DNA from: Ectobius pallidus
Taxonomy: Eukaryota; Arthropoda; Insecta; Blattodea; Ectobiidae
Direction of reading: 5' to 3'
Length of the DNA stretch: 64,000 nt
NCBI GenBank assembly: GCA_964059195.1
Contig: CAXKWD010000010.1
Span: 2,176,001 to 2,240,000, forward strand
Part shown: piece by piece, positions 22,668-32,945 of the stretch
Layout of the letters: every line of letters starts with the position of its first letter
How positions within the stretch are numbered: the first letter of the stretch is position 1
The notes under the pieces: generated by a model
What the model was told of the DNA's origin: nothing
The model's input: the letters and a program-made list of their open reading frames with translations, nothing else
Database searches by the model: none
Position numbers and translations under genes: made by a program

Positions 22668-23582
22668 AATGCAGTCACGATCCAGAAATAAGTTTCCCAT
22701 CAATTTTACAAATAGACAACATTGTTTATTCTCATAGTAATGTACATCGTTGGAAAGAAGACACTTTGCTCTATTTTTCGACATAATCGCCATCTTTTTT
22801 TAGGCATTTTTGTAGACGGTGCTCCAATTTTTGTATCCCTATGTCGTAGAACTCCGCCGCCAACCCGTTGAGGAAGCGTTTCACCCCGTCTTTTACTTCA
22901 TCGTCGCTTCGGAAGCGTTGGCCACCCAAGTGTTCCTTTAACTTCGGGATCAAGTGATAATCGCTAGGCGCGAGGTCCGGACTGTACGGTGGGTGACAGT
23001 CCACCCAAAGTTTGTCAAAAGGTCCTGGGTTTGACGGGAGACGTGAGGTCGGGCGTTGTCGTGAATCAGCGTTACACCGGCTGTCAGTCGTCCTCACCGG
23101 CGGTTCTGGATAGCTCGCCTGAGTTTTCTTAGTGTTGCACAATAACTGTCTGAGTTGAATGTTGTCCCAGGTTCCATGAAATCGATCAGCAGTATCCCCT
23201 TACGATCCCAAAACACACTGGCCATGACTTTGCCAGCAGAAGGAGTTTGTTTGAACTTCTTTGCGACTGGTGACCCTGAGTGACGCCATTGTTTGGACTT
23301 TTCTTTCATTACGGGAGTGAAATGAAACACCCACGTTTCGTCTTCCGTAACAATGGAGTCCAATAATCCTTACGGAACGAATCACGCACTTGGCGGGAGC
23401 AACAATGAGCACCTCCATTTCGGACGGCTGCTGAGCCAAGGATGAGCGGCGCAGCAAAGCGCGGCCAGGCGGAATCGAGAGTGGAGGAACAGCCGCGCAC
23501 AGCGGTGTTGCTGGATTTCGCCTAGCACCTTCCCGTGCGGTTGGAGCTCTTTGGGAACCTTACTTCTGGATCAACCCTCGTA
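22668..23582 (-). mobile_element. Internally deleted mariner transposon
   Basis: The 5' end on the minus strand is TACGAGGGTTGATCCAGAAG followed by TAAGGTTCCC (23582 downward). A diverged matching end near 22668-22700 reads GATCCAGAAATAAGTTTCCC. At about 0.9 kb it is shorter than the usual 1.3 kb; the part encoding the N-terminal DNA-binding helices is missing. Target dinucleotide TA is kept at the 23581-23582 end. Confidence 0.85.
22771..23372 (-). pseudogene. mariner transposase, C-terminal catalytic half, frameshifted
   Basis: Encodes the DDD catalytic domain of a mariner transposase, which cuts at TA sites. The first Asp is in TEDETWVFHF (about 23350). The second Asp is in IHDNARPH, in a shifted frame near 23065. 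The third is in PPYSPDLAPSDYHLIPKLKE (about 22980), followed by LGGQRF, VKRFLNGLA and a natural end GDYVEK at 22771. The spacing between the second and third Asp is about 33 residues plus one lost, consistent with the D34D signature. At least two frameshifts and the missing N-terminal half make it inactive. The region upstream to 23500 shows no helix-turn-helix. Confidence 0.9.
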
Positions 23583-24018
23583 ACTTTCTCTAACCTGGAC
23601 ATAGAGAAAACAGTACGAGGTATGGTTATATCATATATGTATATTATTTTATCGCAGGTTTTTGGGGAGGGATGTATGAAAGTAATATTGAATTTCTGTT
23701 TAATTTCATCCCCAAAACGGTTTTATGGTAACATTAGAGTGAGAAATAAAATATTCCGCAAAAACAATACAATTTTATGTTACCGGAATTTCTGTTTCTT
23801 CTTATTTGAACCCTTACCAGGCTTGTTGTGTACAAGCGATGGGATCCAAAATTCTACATCCTCTATTAGCCGTAAAAAGTTGTATCAAGCGTTTTCTGAG
23901 CGAATAGTATGAGTGTGATAAGTCATTCTTCCTCATTTCAAATTCTAAATACCTATAAAAGAACCTAGAATTTTAAAATCGAAAGTCCTTCATAAGTTAA
24001 TTACGAATTAAAATACAA

Positions 24019-24050
24019 AACCCGGGCGACGCCGGGCCTTTTAAGCTAGT
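24019..24050 (+). mobile_element. Helitron 3' terminus
   Basis: CCCGGGCGACGCCGGG can form a short GC hairpin. It is followed eight bases later by the terminal CTAG (24047-24050) and then T. This hairpin plus CTRR-T arrangement is diagnostic of Helitron 3' ends, and this particular hairpin sequence is common in animal Helitrons. The 5' TC end was not located; sequence 23583-24018 is probably part of the element, and the mariner would then be inserted in it. Confidence 0.8.
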
Positions 24051-27000
24051 ATATTATAATAGAATAAGTGAGTTTTTCATTTCAATAAAAACCATAAACA
24101 AAAAAATACGTTTGGTGATGCGATTTTCTTTAGTAGTAAAAAACATGAAGACATACTTAGGAATTTTATGGATTCAGTAAAATCATAAATTATAGAGCAT
24201 TCGGACCTTAAAATGCAGTACAGCAGCAACGGGATCATTTATCTCTTTCCTTCTCCCGCATTTTTAGGTTAGCGCTATCCTTCTCTAATGTAGCGGGGTT
24301 GCCAAATACCCATAAATCTGAAATTTCTCGTTTAAAATGAGTGATTACCGAGTTATGTACAGAATTTCAAGCCTCATTTGATGCCGTTAACATGAACAAT
24401 GTTAAACAAATAATTGGATATGAAAATTACAAAATAAGGGAAAGTTTCGCCAAGTGCAAAATATTCATTGCATGGAACTTATCATGCCATAACTCCTCTT
24501 TGATACGTAATATGATATTAATGTGCTCACTGCTGGTAAAGGACTATTTCAGCCCATTGTAGGTACGTCTGGTTTTAAATTTGAGTTATCAGAAAATGCA
24601 GTATGTGTCTTTCTTTTCAGTCATGTTTAGATATTTTTAGGCTCCAACATGAAAAAGTCAGTCGCTGGCTAACTTCTTTGCTTTTTATTTTACATGGGGG
24701 GGGGGGGGTCACAGCGAGGCAAACGGTCTTGGGGTATGGAAGTTATTTTTAAAATAAACACCAAGTCCATATCTTGCTTAGTTCGTAATTTATGACAGGA
24801 AGAAAGGTCTCCTATGTTTTGATTTCCCGCGTGACTCTAATGGCTGGCTGGAACTGACAGTAGCAGTCTCTGAAACAAGACTGTGCAGTGTTAATTTCGT
24901 CAGTAATATAATATTTATTAAATAAAAATCAGTGGTGGACGTACAAGTGTTGAGGACAAGTGGATTGTACTCGTCTTTAAATTTGTGTAGTTTTAACTCC
25001 CGTGCGAGGGGGCTTTGTAGAATAGTGTACAATGAATCCTCAAATTCGAAAGAAACGTTCCATAGGTAACCTAAGGGGGAAAGAACGTAGTATTATTTTT
25101 TAAAGACATTGAATGTGAGTAGAGCAGTCAGTGAAACGACTAAAGATCCGAAAGAACAATCTATGCAATAAGGAAGGAGCAAAAACAGGGTCCTTTGCGA
25201 ACTCCCGCCAAGAAAAAGCAAAAAAGAGATGGACGGCAGAAAAATGCAAGAAAATTAAATGTGATGATATTGTGCAAAGTGGAGTGCGTCGGGTGTTCAC
25301 TCTCTTTTATTTGAAAACATACCACCAACTCTGAACGTGATTTTGACTCGGGTAATTAGAGACGATTCTTTACCACAATTTTCCAAAACTAAGTTGTATC
25401 ATTTCGAAAATTATATAAGCTTCCTTTTACTTAAGACGGGGTAATAAAGCAGCTTTCATCGAAACCGATGAAATTCATCATCAAGTTCATCTCCCGAACC
25501 CAGGATATCAAGAGCGGGAACATCAGGGAGTACAGGTGTACGTCCGCTGTCTGAGTGCAGCGACAGTGATTAAGATATGATATTATATTTAATTTACCAT
25601 TTTTTAGATATCCATTTACAAATGACCTTTAAATTTCAAACTACAAATGTATAGGCCTAACTTCACACGCTACCGGCACTCCTCCTCGAGTCGACTTGGC
25701 AACAGGGCGCTCCATTTACGCTGCACTGCGTAAAATTTAAGGTCTGAATGCTCTATAAATCTTAATTAACCTTATCATTTGCATTTGGGAAAATCACGTA
25801 ATTTGAAATAATCATAATTTATAAATAAAGTGAAATCATCTGAGAGAGTCCTAATCTTTTATGAATTTACAGTTTGTGGTTAATTTTTGTTTCTTCAGTA
25901 GGCCTACGTAAACAATCAGTGCAGGATTTAATTCACCAGGACTATTATTCAACCCCATTTTAATGCATTTAATAATCACTCTGGATTCCAGTGCTCCCAT
26001 TGTTTTCTTATGTTGGAACTTACTCAGATAACAACTCAAGTCACTGCATGACACTGCAGTAGTAGAAATAGCGAAATATAGGCCTACTGATATTTAAATG
26101 AATAGGATGCACCTCACGGTAGTTCTTTTTATGAAATAATTAATTTATCTATAAGCTTAATTATCTATATTAAATAATATAAATTTGTTAATACGTCACT
26201 TCACGACTTCAGTAATTCCAAAAGTTTATCATGAAAACGTAACGTTCAAATATTTCGATTTTTTTTTATCTACGTCTCTAGCGGTTAAATTCTGAAGTAA
26301 AAAATTGGGATCAATAGAGGGGAATAAAGTTTTGCATGCACAGGCTGGTAGGAGATCTGATATGAAGTGTGTATAAAGCTCGAACGTAGCACAGGCAGGC
26401 AGCATTATCTTAATATGTTATTAAAATGTAAAAACTTCAAGAAGTAAATAACATTAACAAAAGTTTCGGAAGTTCGTCTTTAGAACGAACTGGCAGAAGC
26501 GAAAAAAAGAGTCAACGCATGAGATAAGACTTTCTAAAATGTACTCACAATTTTAACAGAACACAAATTCAACTCTGAATAATAATTGGTCTTTGGCGAT
26601 GATTTTATTAATTTAATGACGGTTCTTCATAAGTAAGAACTCCATCATCGGAAATACTTCTTTACCAATTCTTCCTTTGATACAACACGAAGAATAGTTA
26701 CTCTTTCTTTTTCTCTAACCGATTTGTTGCCCCTTTCAAGATTTTACACTTCAATACCCTTAGGAGAGGAGAACAAATTTGTGGATCACACTTATTCTGA
26801 CAGGACAAGAGCGATTCCCTGACTCCCTGTCCTCCCCTAAGACAACAATATGTACAGATAAAGGAAGGATATGTTCGGGGTAGGTATTAAGTTAACTTCA
26901 ACCGCCCGAAAGACCCTACACTTAGATTGGCCGGTCACGACCTCCCGAATGTAGCCTAATTCTGTGACCCTACCGCTTCGGTATAACTATTAATAAGAGA

Positions 27001-27288
27001 AGGACATGCCGAAAATGGAAAAATAAAACAGAAAACAAGGAAAAATATATAAAATTACGGAAAGTAACAGAAGGAAATAATAATATAATAAAATTATTTT
27101 AGCTTTACAAATACTTATACCTTGTACCTATACTGAAGGCAAGAACGTGAACCACTTGTGAATAATATTAACTAAACCAACTTCTTTAGTTTAAAAATGG
27201 TCAGTTGATCGCGAGTGAAAACCCCACTAAGGACAAGATACTTTTCGGGACAAGAAGTTTTCAATACGGCCCATTGCAGCACATAAGT
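24051..27288. other. No recognisable gene
   Basis: Contains a run of 13 G at 24696-24708 and three TAGGCCTA octamers (25652, 25899, 26079). A Lys-rich open frame at 25131-25334 has no recognisable domain. Near 26892-26945 a segment with CCGAAAGACCCTACACTTA resembles 51700-51750, so it may be a shared old SINE-like repeat. Confidence 0.4.
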
Positions 27289-27290
27289 TA

Positions 27291-27481
27291 GTCGGTGTGG
27301 AAATATTTTAGACATTTGTAATGGGTTTGTCAACTCTAGAACCGGCCTTAAAGTAAACAAGTAAGTCTGTCTCGCTTTATCACATTACTAAGAAGAGACC
27401 GACTTATTTGTTTACTTTAGGGCCAGTTCTACAGCGGACAATACCTGCCCATCACACAGTCTAAAACATTTCCGTGGCGAC
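27291..27481. mobile_element. Palindromic MITE, GTCGG family, copy 2 with both ends
   Basis: The left end is GTCGGTGTGGAAATATTTTA. The complement of the right end is GTCGCCACGGAAATGTTTTA. TA flanks both sides (27289-27290 and 27482-27483). The inner arms share AAAGTAAACAAGTAAGTCTG with copy 1 at 5104. It is non-coding and probably mobilised by a Tc1/mariner-type transposase. Confidence 0.88.
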
Positions 27482-27483
27482 TA

Positions 27484-28790
27484 CAGTACCGAGTCTGATA
27501 TTTCAGGCTCGTTAAATAACTTCAATATTAGTTTATAGTCTACGAGCAGATTTTGTCGTATTCCTTGCTTTATTAGCTTCAATAATACCTTGATTTTCAC
27601 TAAAAGTCTCTCTTAGTGACACATTGACAAATGTACTAAAATATGGTCCTATGGATCTGAGGGTAAATATCTTAAGAAATGTGGAAATTTGCAGAGTAAG
27701 TAAAAATATCGAACTTATTGTTAGTTTGAAACATAAGTATAGCTTATATGTTAAGTTTAGAGCATGAGAAATTAGTTCGCCCTTTTCGATCCTTTATAGC
27801 ATTACTTTCTTGTATGTTACCTGGTACATAGACCCTTCAGCGTTTACTGTAGTTTAGTTAAAATTATTTGAATATATTGCATACTGGATAAATTCCTTGC
27901 GCGCTTTAGGTCTCAATGTAATTTACAAATCATACACCTGTACTGTTATAATGCACTTACAGAAAGCAACAGACACACACACTTATATAAGTTTGTGTAG
28001 GCATATATGTTGCATAATACTATTTTACTTACAGTTTTCAACTCCCATTGAAATTTCTTCTAAGTATGGGTGGAAAATACTCTACATTAAGCAATATTGG
28101 TCAAACAGTGTCTTCGTTAAATGAATATATTCCTTATGTAAACTTACTTCTAACCAAAATTATGTTTGGCTATTTACTTCTTATAAAGAACTTTTTTATT
28201 TTTAGTGAGGAAGGGTATTTACTCAGTTATGATAATTTATGCTAATATTTACTAAGCATATAACTCTACGCTACTACATTTGTTTATAATAAATTATGTT
28301 CCCATTAACATAATGTAGCCTATCTAGAAGTGGCTGGATTAAAATGTATTTTCTTTCTATTCTGTTTTACATCCAATGCACATTTTTTATTAAGAATGGC
28401 GCATGTAAGCCTTCTGCTTTTAAGGCAGAAATATTTTAATTGTACAAAAAGACAGGCAGCTAAAATGATAATGCAATAAAACTTAAACCGAGTCCTGAAT
28501 ACCACAACCATTCATCTTCCTACTAATGCGATTTGGGAATAATCTTGATGATGAATTTCCTGTATTACATAAAATCCTCTCGAGGGAACGTTAATCTCTG
28601 TACCTCAGTAAATGGCTATACTGCCATTAAGAAATTTTCTCTGTCAAGTGATAAATGACATGAAAAATTCTGTAATTTGGAAGACACTGAAATAAGCTAG
28701 AGATTTTTTCTTAACACCGGTTCCTATCTTACCATATCATGCACTTTTCAGTAAAAGAAAAGGAAAAAGATTCTTGTCCTAATTCAAGTA
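27484..28790. other. No recognisable feature
   Basis: AT-rich sequence, no supported ORF or repeat. Confidence 0.4.
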
Positions 28791-29640
28791 GCATTACTCA
28801 ACAAATAAGAACTACTTCAATACGAATCAAGCAGCGAAACAAGCAGCCTCAAAAGAAGGCGAAATAGTATACCTATGGAAAAGTACCGAAAGAGGTAATA
28901 GTAACAAGAGAAAAGAAAAACGGACTACGATTATGGGAACAAGAATGGGCAAACAAACAAAGGAGCAGTAACTAAAACCTTCTTTCCCACGGTGGGTAAT
29001 AGACTCCGACTAAATATATCTATATTAGCTGAATTAACCATATTTCTGTCAGGACACGGTATATTAAGATCTTACCAAAACAGGTTTGGATTTGCTGACA
29101 ACTCGCTATCCGTCTATCAAAGAGAAGAACAAACTGTTGAACATCTTATATATCGCTGCATAAATCTTAATCAAAAGAGGAAACAGCTAATAAGAGACAT
29201 CAGACTCAATGGAGAAGATTGGCTCACAACTAGAGACAATCTTATTAGTAAGCAACTTAAATTTTTCATTAAGTTCATAAAAACAATAGATTTTTCAAAA
29301 CTAGAATAAAGAAACAAAAACAAAACAATTAATGTAAGTGCAATATTGTAAAGAACTAATGACATCTCTGTCAAATATAATTTTAACGTAGTGTAAGATT
29401 ATAATTAACTACTTATATTAAGCAATTATTAACAGATTAATAACTAATTAACTAATTCTTAAATTATAAAATATAATGTATATATTATCAGGTATCACTG
29501 TAAGATTAAAACTAGCAAGGCTACGTAGATTAAGCAATTATTACCGATTGTTAAATTACAAAATTAAGCATGTAGTATTACTTGTAATGGGGCATGCTGT
29601 TATGAATAAATGTATATATATATATATAAATACAAAACAC
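28791..29640 (+). mobile_element. 3' part of a LINE with RNase H and zinc-knuckle remnants
   Basis: Coding remnant (28800-29309) followed by a 3' UTR of about 330 bp that ends in TATGAATAAATG and a TA run near 29630. 5'-truncated. It belongs to a different clade from the 0-2.4 kb LINE because RNase H-like and knuckle segments are present. Confidence 0.75.
28800..29309 (+). pseudogene. LINE ORF2 C-terminus (RNase H end plus zinc knuckle)
   Basis: The upstream frames read NTNQAAKQAASKEGE, as at the end of a LINE RNase H domain (the usual N..AD.LAK.AA motif). Then come WEQEWA and GAVTKTFFPTVG in shifted frames. From 28992 an open stretch of 105 residues follows: NRLRLNI, LSGHGILRSYQNRFGF, then YQREEQTVEHLIYRC, where family members have a CCHC knuckle whose first Cys residues are replaced here, and a basic tail ending FSKLE. 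Stops and frameshifts upstream show that it is dead. The clade (I/R1/jockey-like) is uncertain. Confidence 0.75.
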
Positions 29641-29683
29641 AATCCTTCAATTTTTCACCATCCATTCAGACAAGTTTGAGAAG

Positions 29684-29948
29684 TCGTGTATAAAATAATT
29701 CCACCTATTCCCTCGTATGAAATGTTTTGGTTAAAATATCAGCTCATAGCTTTGTCAAATCTAAAATTTACACTTGTCAGTATCATAAAACATAATTAAT
29801 AATTATAGCTGTCAATTTTCGTATTTTTTTTTGACAATATATTTCGGCTATTCAGCCATCTTCAGGTCCTAAAAAATGTGTATAAAATATATTAGCTGAT
29901 TGTTAAGTAGCTATGTGTATACAGTCTTGGAATAATTTTATACACGAC
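29684..29948 (-). repeat. 265-bp inverted-repeat segment with hammerhead-like motif
   Basis: GTCGTGTATAAAATAATTCC at 29684 is repeated as near-perfect complement at 29928-29948. Inside, on the minus strand (29866-29842), CTGAAGATGGCTGAATAGCC is followed by GAAA. This resembles the CUGANGA-stem-GAAA core of hammerhead ribozymes found in Penelope-like retroelements, but with one extra U before the stem and no confirmed cleavage site. Confidence 0.45.
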
Positions 29949-30032
29949 ATACAAATCCCTCGTACGAGAAAGCAGCATGAAATTTATAAACACAAGTTTG
30001 AGAAGGGCTGCTCTTTAGAGTAGCATAAAGGT

Positions 30033-31366
30033 CTATTTACACAGAGCAGTGAGGTGAACGTGACGTGACGGCACGGAATCCCACCACCCGTGATCTCACA
30101 GTGATTTCCATTCATACTGTAACGTGGCATGATCGGTACCAGTCAGTGTTTTTTATAGTAATAAATTAATCTAACTTTGAAAAGCAAGTGCCACGGCCGT
30201 GAAATGAGAAAAATATCAGTGGGGACTAATCTGACTCTCACTGTAGGCTACGGCGGGAGCACTGACTGCACTGTACCACTCAATTTTCATTTAAAAAAAC
30301 ACACACACCCACACGTGAAGTAATTTTTAGTCAACTGATAAATTTGTTTATTATTATTGTTTTTTTTTTTCTTTCAGGCCACTTGGGATGCGTTAAACAC
30401 GATTTCCTTTAGCTATCGCATGGGTCATAGTACAGTTTACATGATTATTATTGAAAATCTGATGGAAGAATTGTTGCCTACTCCTACAGCAGAAATGTGG
30501 AAGAACATAGCTAGTGATTTTTATGATATATGGAACTTTCCTAATTGGACTGGTGCTTTGGAGGTAAACACGTTGCTAACCAGGCCCCTCCGAACTCTTG
30601 ATCATAATTCTTTAAATACAATAATAATAATAATAATTTTATATTGGTTAGTTGGCTCTTGTGGACGCTCAATGTAACTTTATTGAGGTTAATGTAGGGG
30701 CATACGGTAAGAATAGTGACGGGGGAATCTTTTCCAATTCAAATTTAGGAAAAGCAATTGAAGAAATGTCTTTGAATGTACCAGACAATTCTGTGACATC
30801 AAATACAGATATTCAAGATCCATACGTTATTGTTGCTGATAAGGCATTCCCGCTTAAAGACTACATGATGCGACCATTTCCGGGGGATAATTTGGAAACT
30901 TCATCTATCGTTTGAGTCGCGCGAGGAGGACACCAGAAAATAGTTTTGGTATCTTGTCACAAAAATTCCGCATTTACAATATGCGTATTCAGGCTTACCC
31001 AGAAACATTGACAACGTAATTCTTGCCACGTGTTTATTGCATAACTTTGTGAAAAAATGACAGAAAAACTTATAATTGCGCACTAGTTCAATAATTTTTT
31101 TGTCATTCATATTTAACTCTGGGAAAAAATACTTTGAAAATTAAATTAAACTTTGAAAATCCAGTGGCACAGCCGTGAAGAGAGAAAAATATCGGTGGGG
31201 ACTAATCTGAGTGTCACTCGACGGCGACGGCAGGTGCACTGACTGCACTGTCACGGCCAGGCATCGGGCGAGTATGAACAACACCACTCAATTGCCTAGA
31301 AGAATATTTTCAGGCTCGCCGGTAGATGCACTTGCCTGTCACGCCAGTGCTGAGTGTAAATAGGAC
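30033..31366 (+). mobile_element. Harbinger-type transposon, decayed
   Basis: Contains the transposase pseudogene. Ends GGTCTATTTACAC at 30030 and GTGTAAATAGGAC at 31352-31364 form an imperfect terminal inverted repeat. Direct repeats also lie on either side of the gene (30172-30285 and 31146-31290, sharing GAGAAAAATATC and GGTGGGGACTAATCTGA). A third partial copy of their distal part lies at 31380-31433. No TWA duplication is clear, so the exact boundaries are uncertain. Confidence 0.65.
30378..31060 (+). pseudogene. HARBI1-like DDE transposase, inactive
   Basis: Begins after a T-rich tract and CAG (30378) that could be a splice acceptor. It reads ISFSYRMGHSTVYMII, PTAEMWKNIA and FYDIWNFPNWTGAL. 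One base is then missing, so GALDGKHV is broken and the first catalytic Asp is lost. An AAT microsatellite has expanded near 30620. The frame resumes as ALVDAQCNFIEVNVGAYGKN SDGG (second Asp kept) and then VADKAFPLKDYMMRPFPGDN, where the catalytic Glu of the family's ADEAFPL motif is Lys. Downstream, LSRARR..ENSFGIL and, in another frame, NIDNVILATCLLHNFVKK close the protein at about 31060. Two of the three catalytic positions are destroyed. The family is certain; the copy is dead. Confidence 0.9.
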
Positions 31367-31446
31367 TACCTGATTTTCACTGTACGGCGACTGCGGGAAC
31401 ACTGGCTGCACTGTCACGACCAGACGCCGGACCACTACCTTCTATG

Positions 31447-32002
31447 GCCGTCACGGTGGCTCATGCTTAGCGCGTGGGCCTGGCATGCTAGCGGTCCCGA
31501 GTTCAAATCTCGGGGCCGGCGGGCGTGTCATTTGTGGTGGACAAAGCCGTGACCTTTGGGGGTTTTTCTCGGGGATCCTCCCGTTTCCCCCTTCATTCAT
31601 TCCACCAACACTCTCCACTTCAACTTCCTTTCCCCCCTCATTATCATCCCGTTCCCCTTTACTGGTTTTCGGGCCAGCTCCGTTGCTTGTGGTCAAGAGT
31701 TGCTGGTGGTGTCCCGTACCTTTGGGGCTCTCAGAGGGACCCTGGGTTAGTGGCGCACATCATGGTGTGCCGCGCCTATGGGGCTCTTGTAGGAGGGACC
31801 CTGGGTACGGTGCACGTGGAGTGGTACCTGGTCTTAGCTGGATGTAGGGGAGCTCCGTGGGGGCTGGTGGTGGAGTCTGTTGACAGGGGGGCCTTAGGGC
31901 ATGCACATCATTCGTTTCCTAGGGGGTGTACAATGGGCCCGCCTATGAGGCCTACGTGCTCGAGCCCGTCAGGGCTCAGCCCCTGAGCCGATAAGATAAG
32001 AT
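31447..32002 (+). mobile_element. Long GC-rich SINE with 13-bp target duplication
   Basis: A tRNA-like head with an A-box-like TGGCTCATGCTTAGCGCG and B box GAGTTCAAATC (about 31499), then a GC-rich 480-bp body with repeated GGGACCCTGGG words and a (GATAA)n tail. Target duplication ACTACCTTCTATG is perfect at 31434-31446 and 32003-32015. ORFs of over 100 residues across it are artefacts of high GC. It split the third copy of the Harbinger-flank repeat. Confidence 0.93.
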
Positions 32003-32284
32003 ACTACCTTCTATGACACGCACACAAGGAATACTAAGCTGTCTCGACCGCATGTTTTCGAACCGATCCGAACAACCCTCCCCAACCCATTCATTCCAAG
32101 GAATGTTTTGATCTGAGTAACGGGCACTCGTGGAGTGCGCGATCTGTACTACCTTATTAAAAATGGGAAAACCGAACTTTGCGCCCCATGCGAGTCCCTC
32201 ACTCCACCTCTCTAACTCCCTCCCCTAGTGGCGGCATTTGAACTACTAGTAGCGACGGTGGCGCCATCTCTTAATGAACTGATG

Positions 32285-32482
32285 AAACAGAAAAAAGGAT
32301 TTATTTCTTCTTTATTCTCTTCTTCTCTTCCTTTCCCGTCTCCTTCCTCTCACCTCCTCTTCACCCTACCTACCTACCTATTTGAGACCTATTCCTAATA
32401 GTAAATTTTGGTTCGACCGGGATTCGAACTCGGAACCCCTAGCATTATAGCCAGGAGTCTTAACCACTACACCACGAGTGAT
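32285..32482 (-). mobile_element. tRNA-headed SINE, minus strand
   Basis: On the minus strand from 32482 the sequence reads CTCGTGGTGTAGTGGTTAAG (A box) and GAGTTCGAATCCCGG (B box, about 32425-32411), followed by a purine-rich body and tail toward 32285. It has no acceptor-stem pairing with the 5' end, so it is not a functional tRNA gene. The 3' boundary is approximate. Confidence 0.7.
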
Positions 32483-32868
32483 TGTTGAGCTGTGAAGGAA
32501 GCTTTCGTATATTTGAGTTATGATAGGGGGGTTTCATGAGTTTTAACGCAAGAATCAGCTTTTATAATTTTGAGATCTTTTGTTAGTTATGAAAAGAGTA
32601 GTATTGGTACAAGGGAATTTTTCTGCATCAATTAAGCAACATTATATGTTATAATACGGCGTTTTTTTTTATAATTATGTATGGTACAATTGTATTTTTT
32701 GTATTGTGAAATAGCCTATTTTGTTGCAAGGGTCCTTTTTATGATTGTGAAATATTATGTGGAGGTGCAAGGGGTTTTTTATTGTGAAATATTAGGTGAC
32801 ATGTCAATTGCAATTATTCATTACCGGCGTTGAGGTTGAACAGCGGCTACAGGCATGGTGGGATGCAC

Positions 32869-32945
32869 TGTGGGGAAGCGGGAAGCAGCCAGGCGGGGAA
32901 GCAGCCAGGCGGGGAAGCAGCCAGGCGGGAAGCGGCCAGGCGAGT
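32869..32945. repeat. GC-rich minisatellite
   Basis: About four to five copies of a 16-bp unit GGGAAGCAGCCAGGCG with small variants, in otherwise AT-rich sequence. Confidence 0.9.

Noticed and set aside
31451..31986. Several overlapping ORFs of 80-153 residues on both strands
   Set aside because: They lie in the GC-rich body of a SINE and overlap in three frames; no domain.
32411..32482. Minus-strand tRNA gene
   Set aside because: A and B boxes are good, but the ends do not pair as an acceptor stem and a SINE-like body follows.
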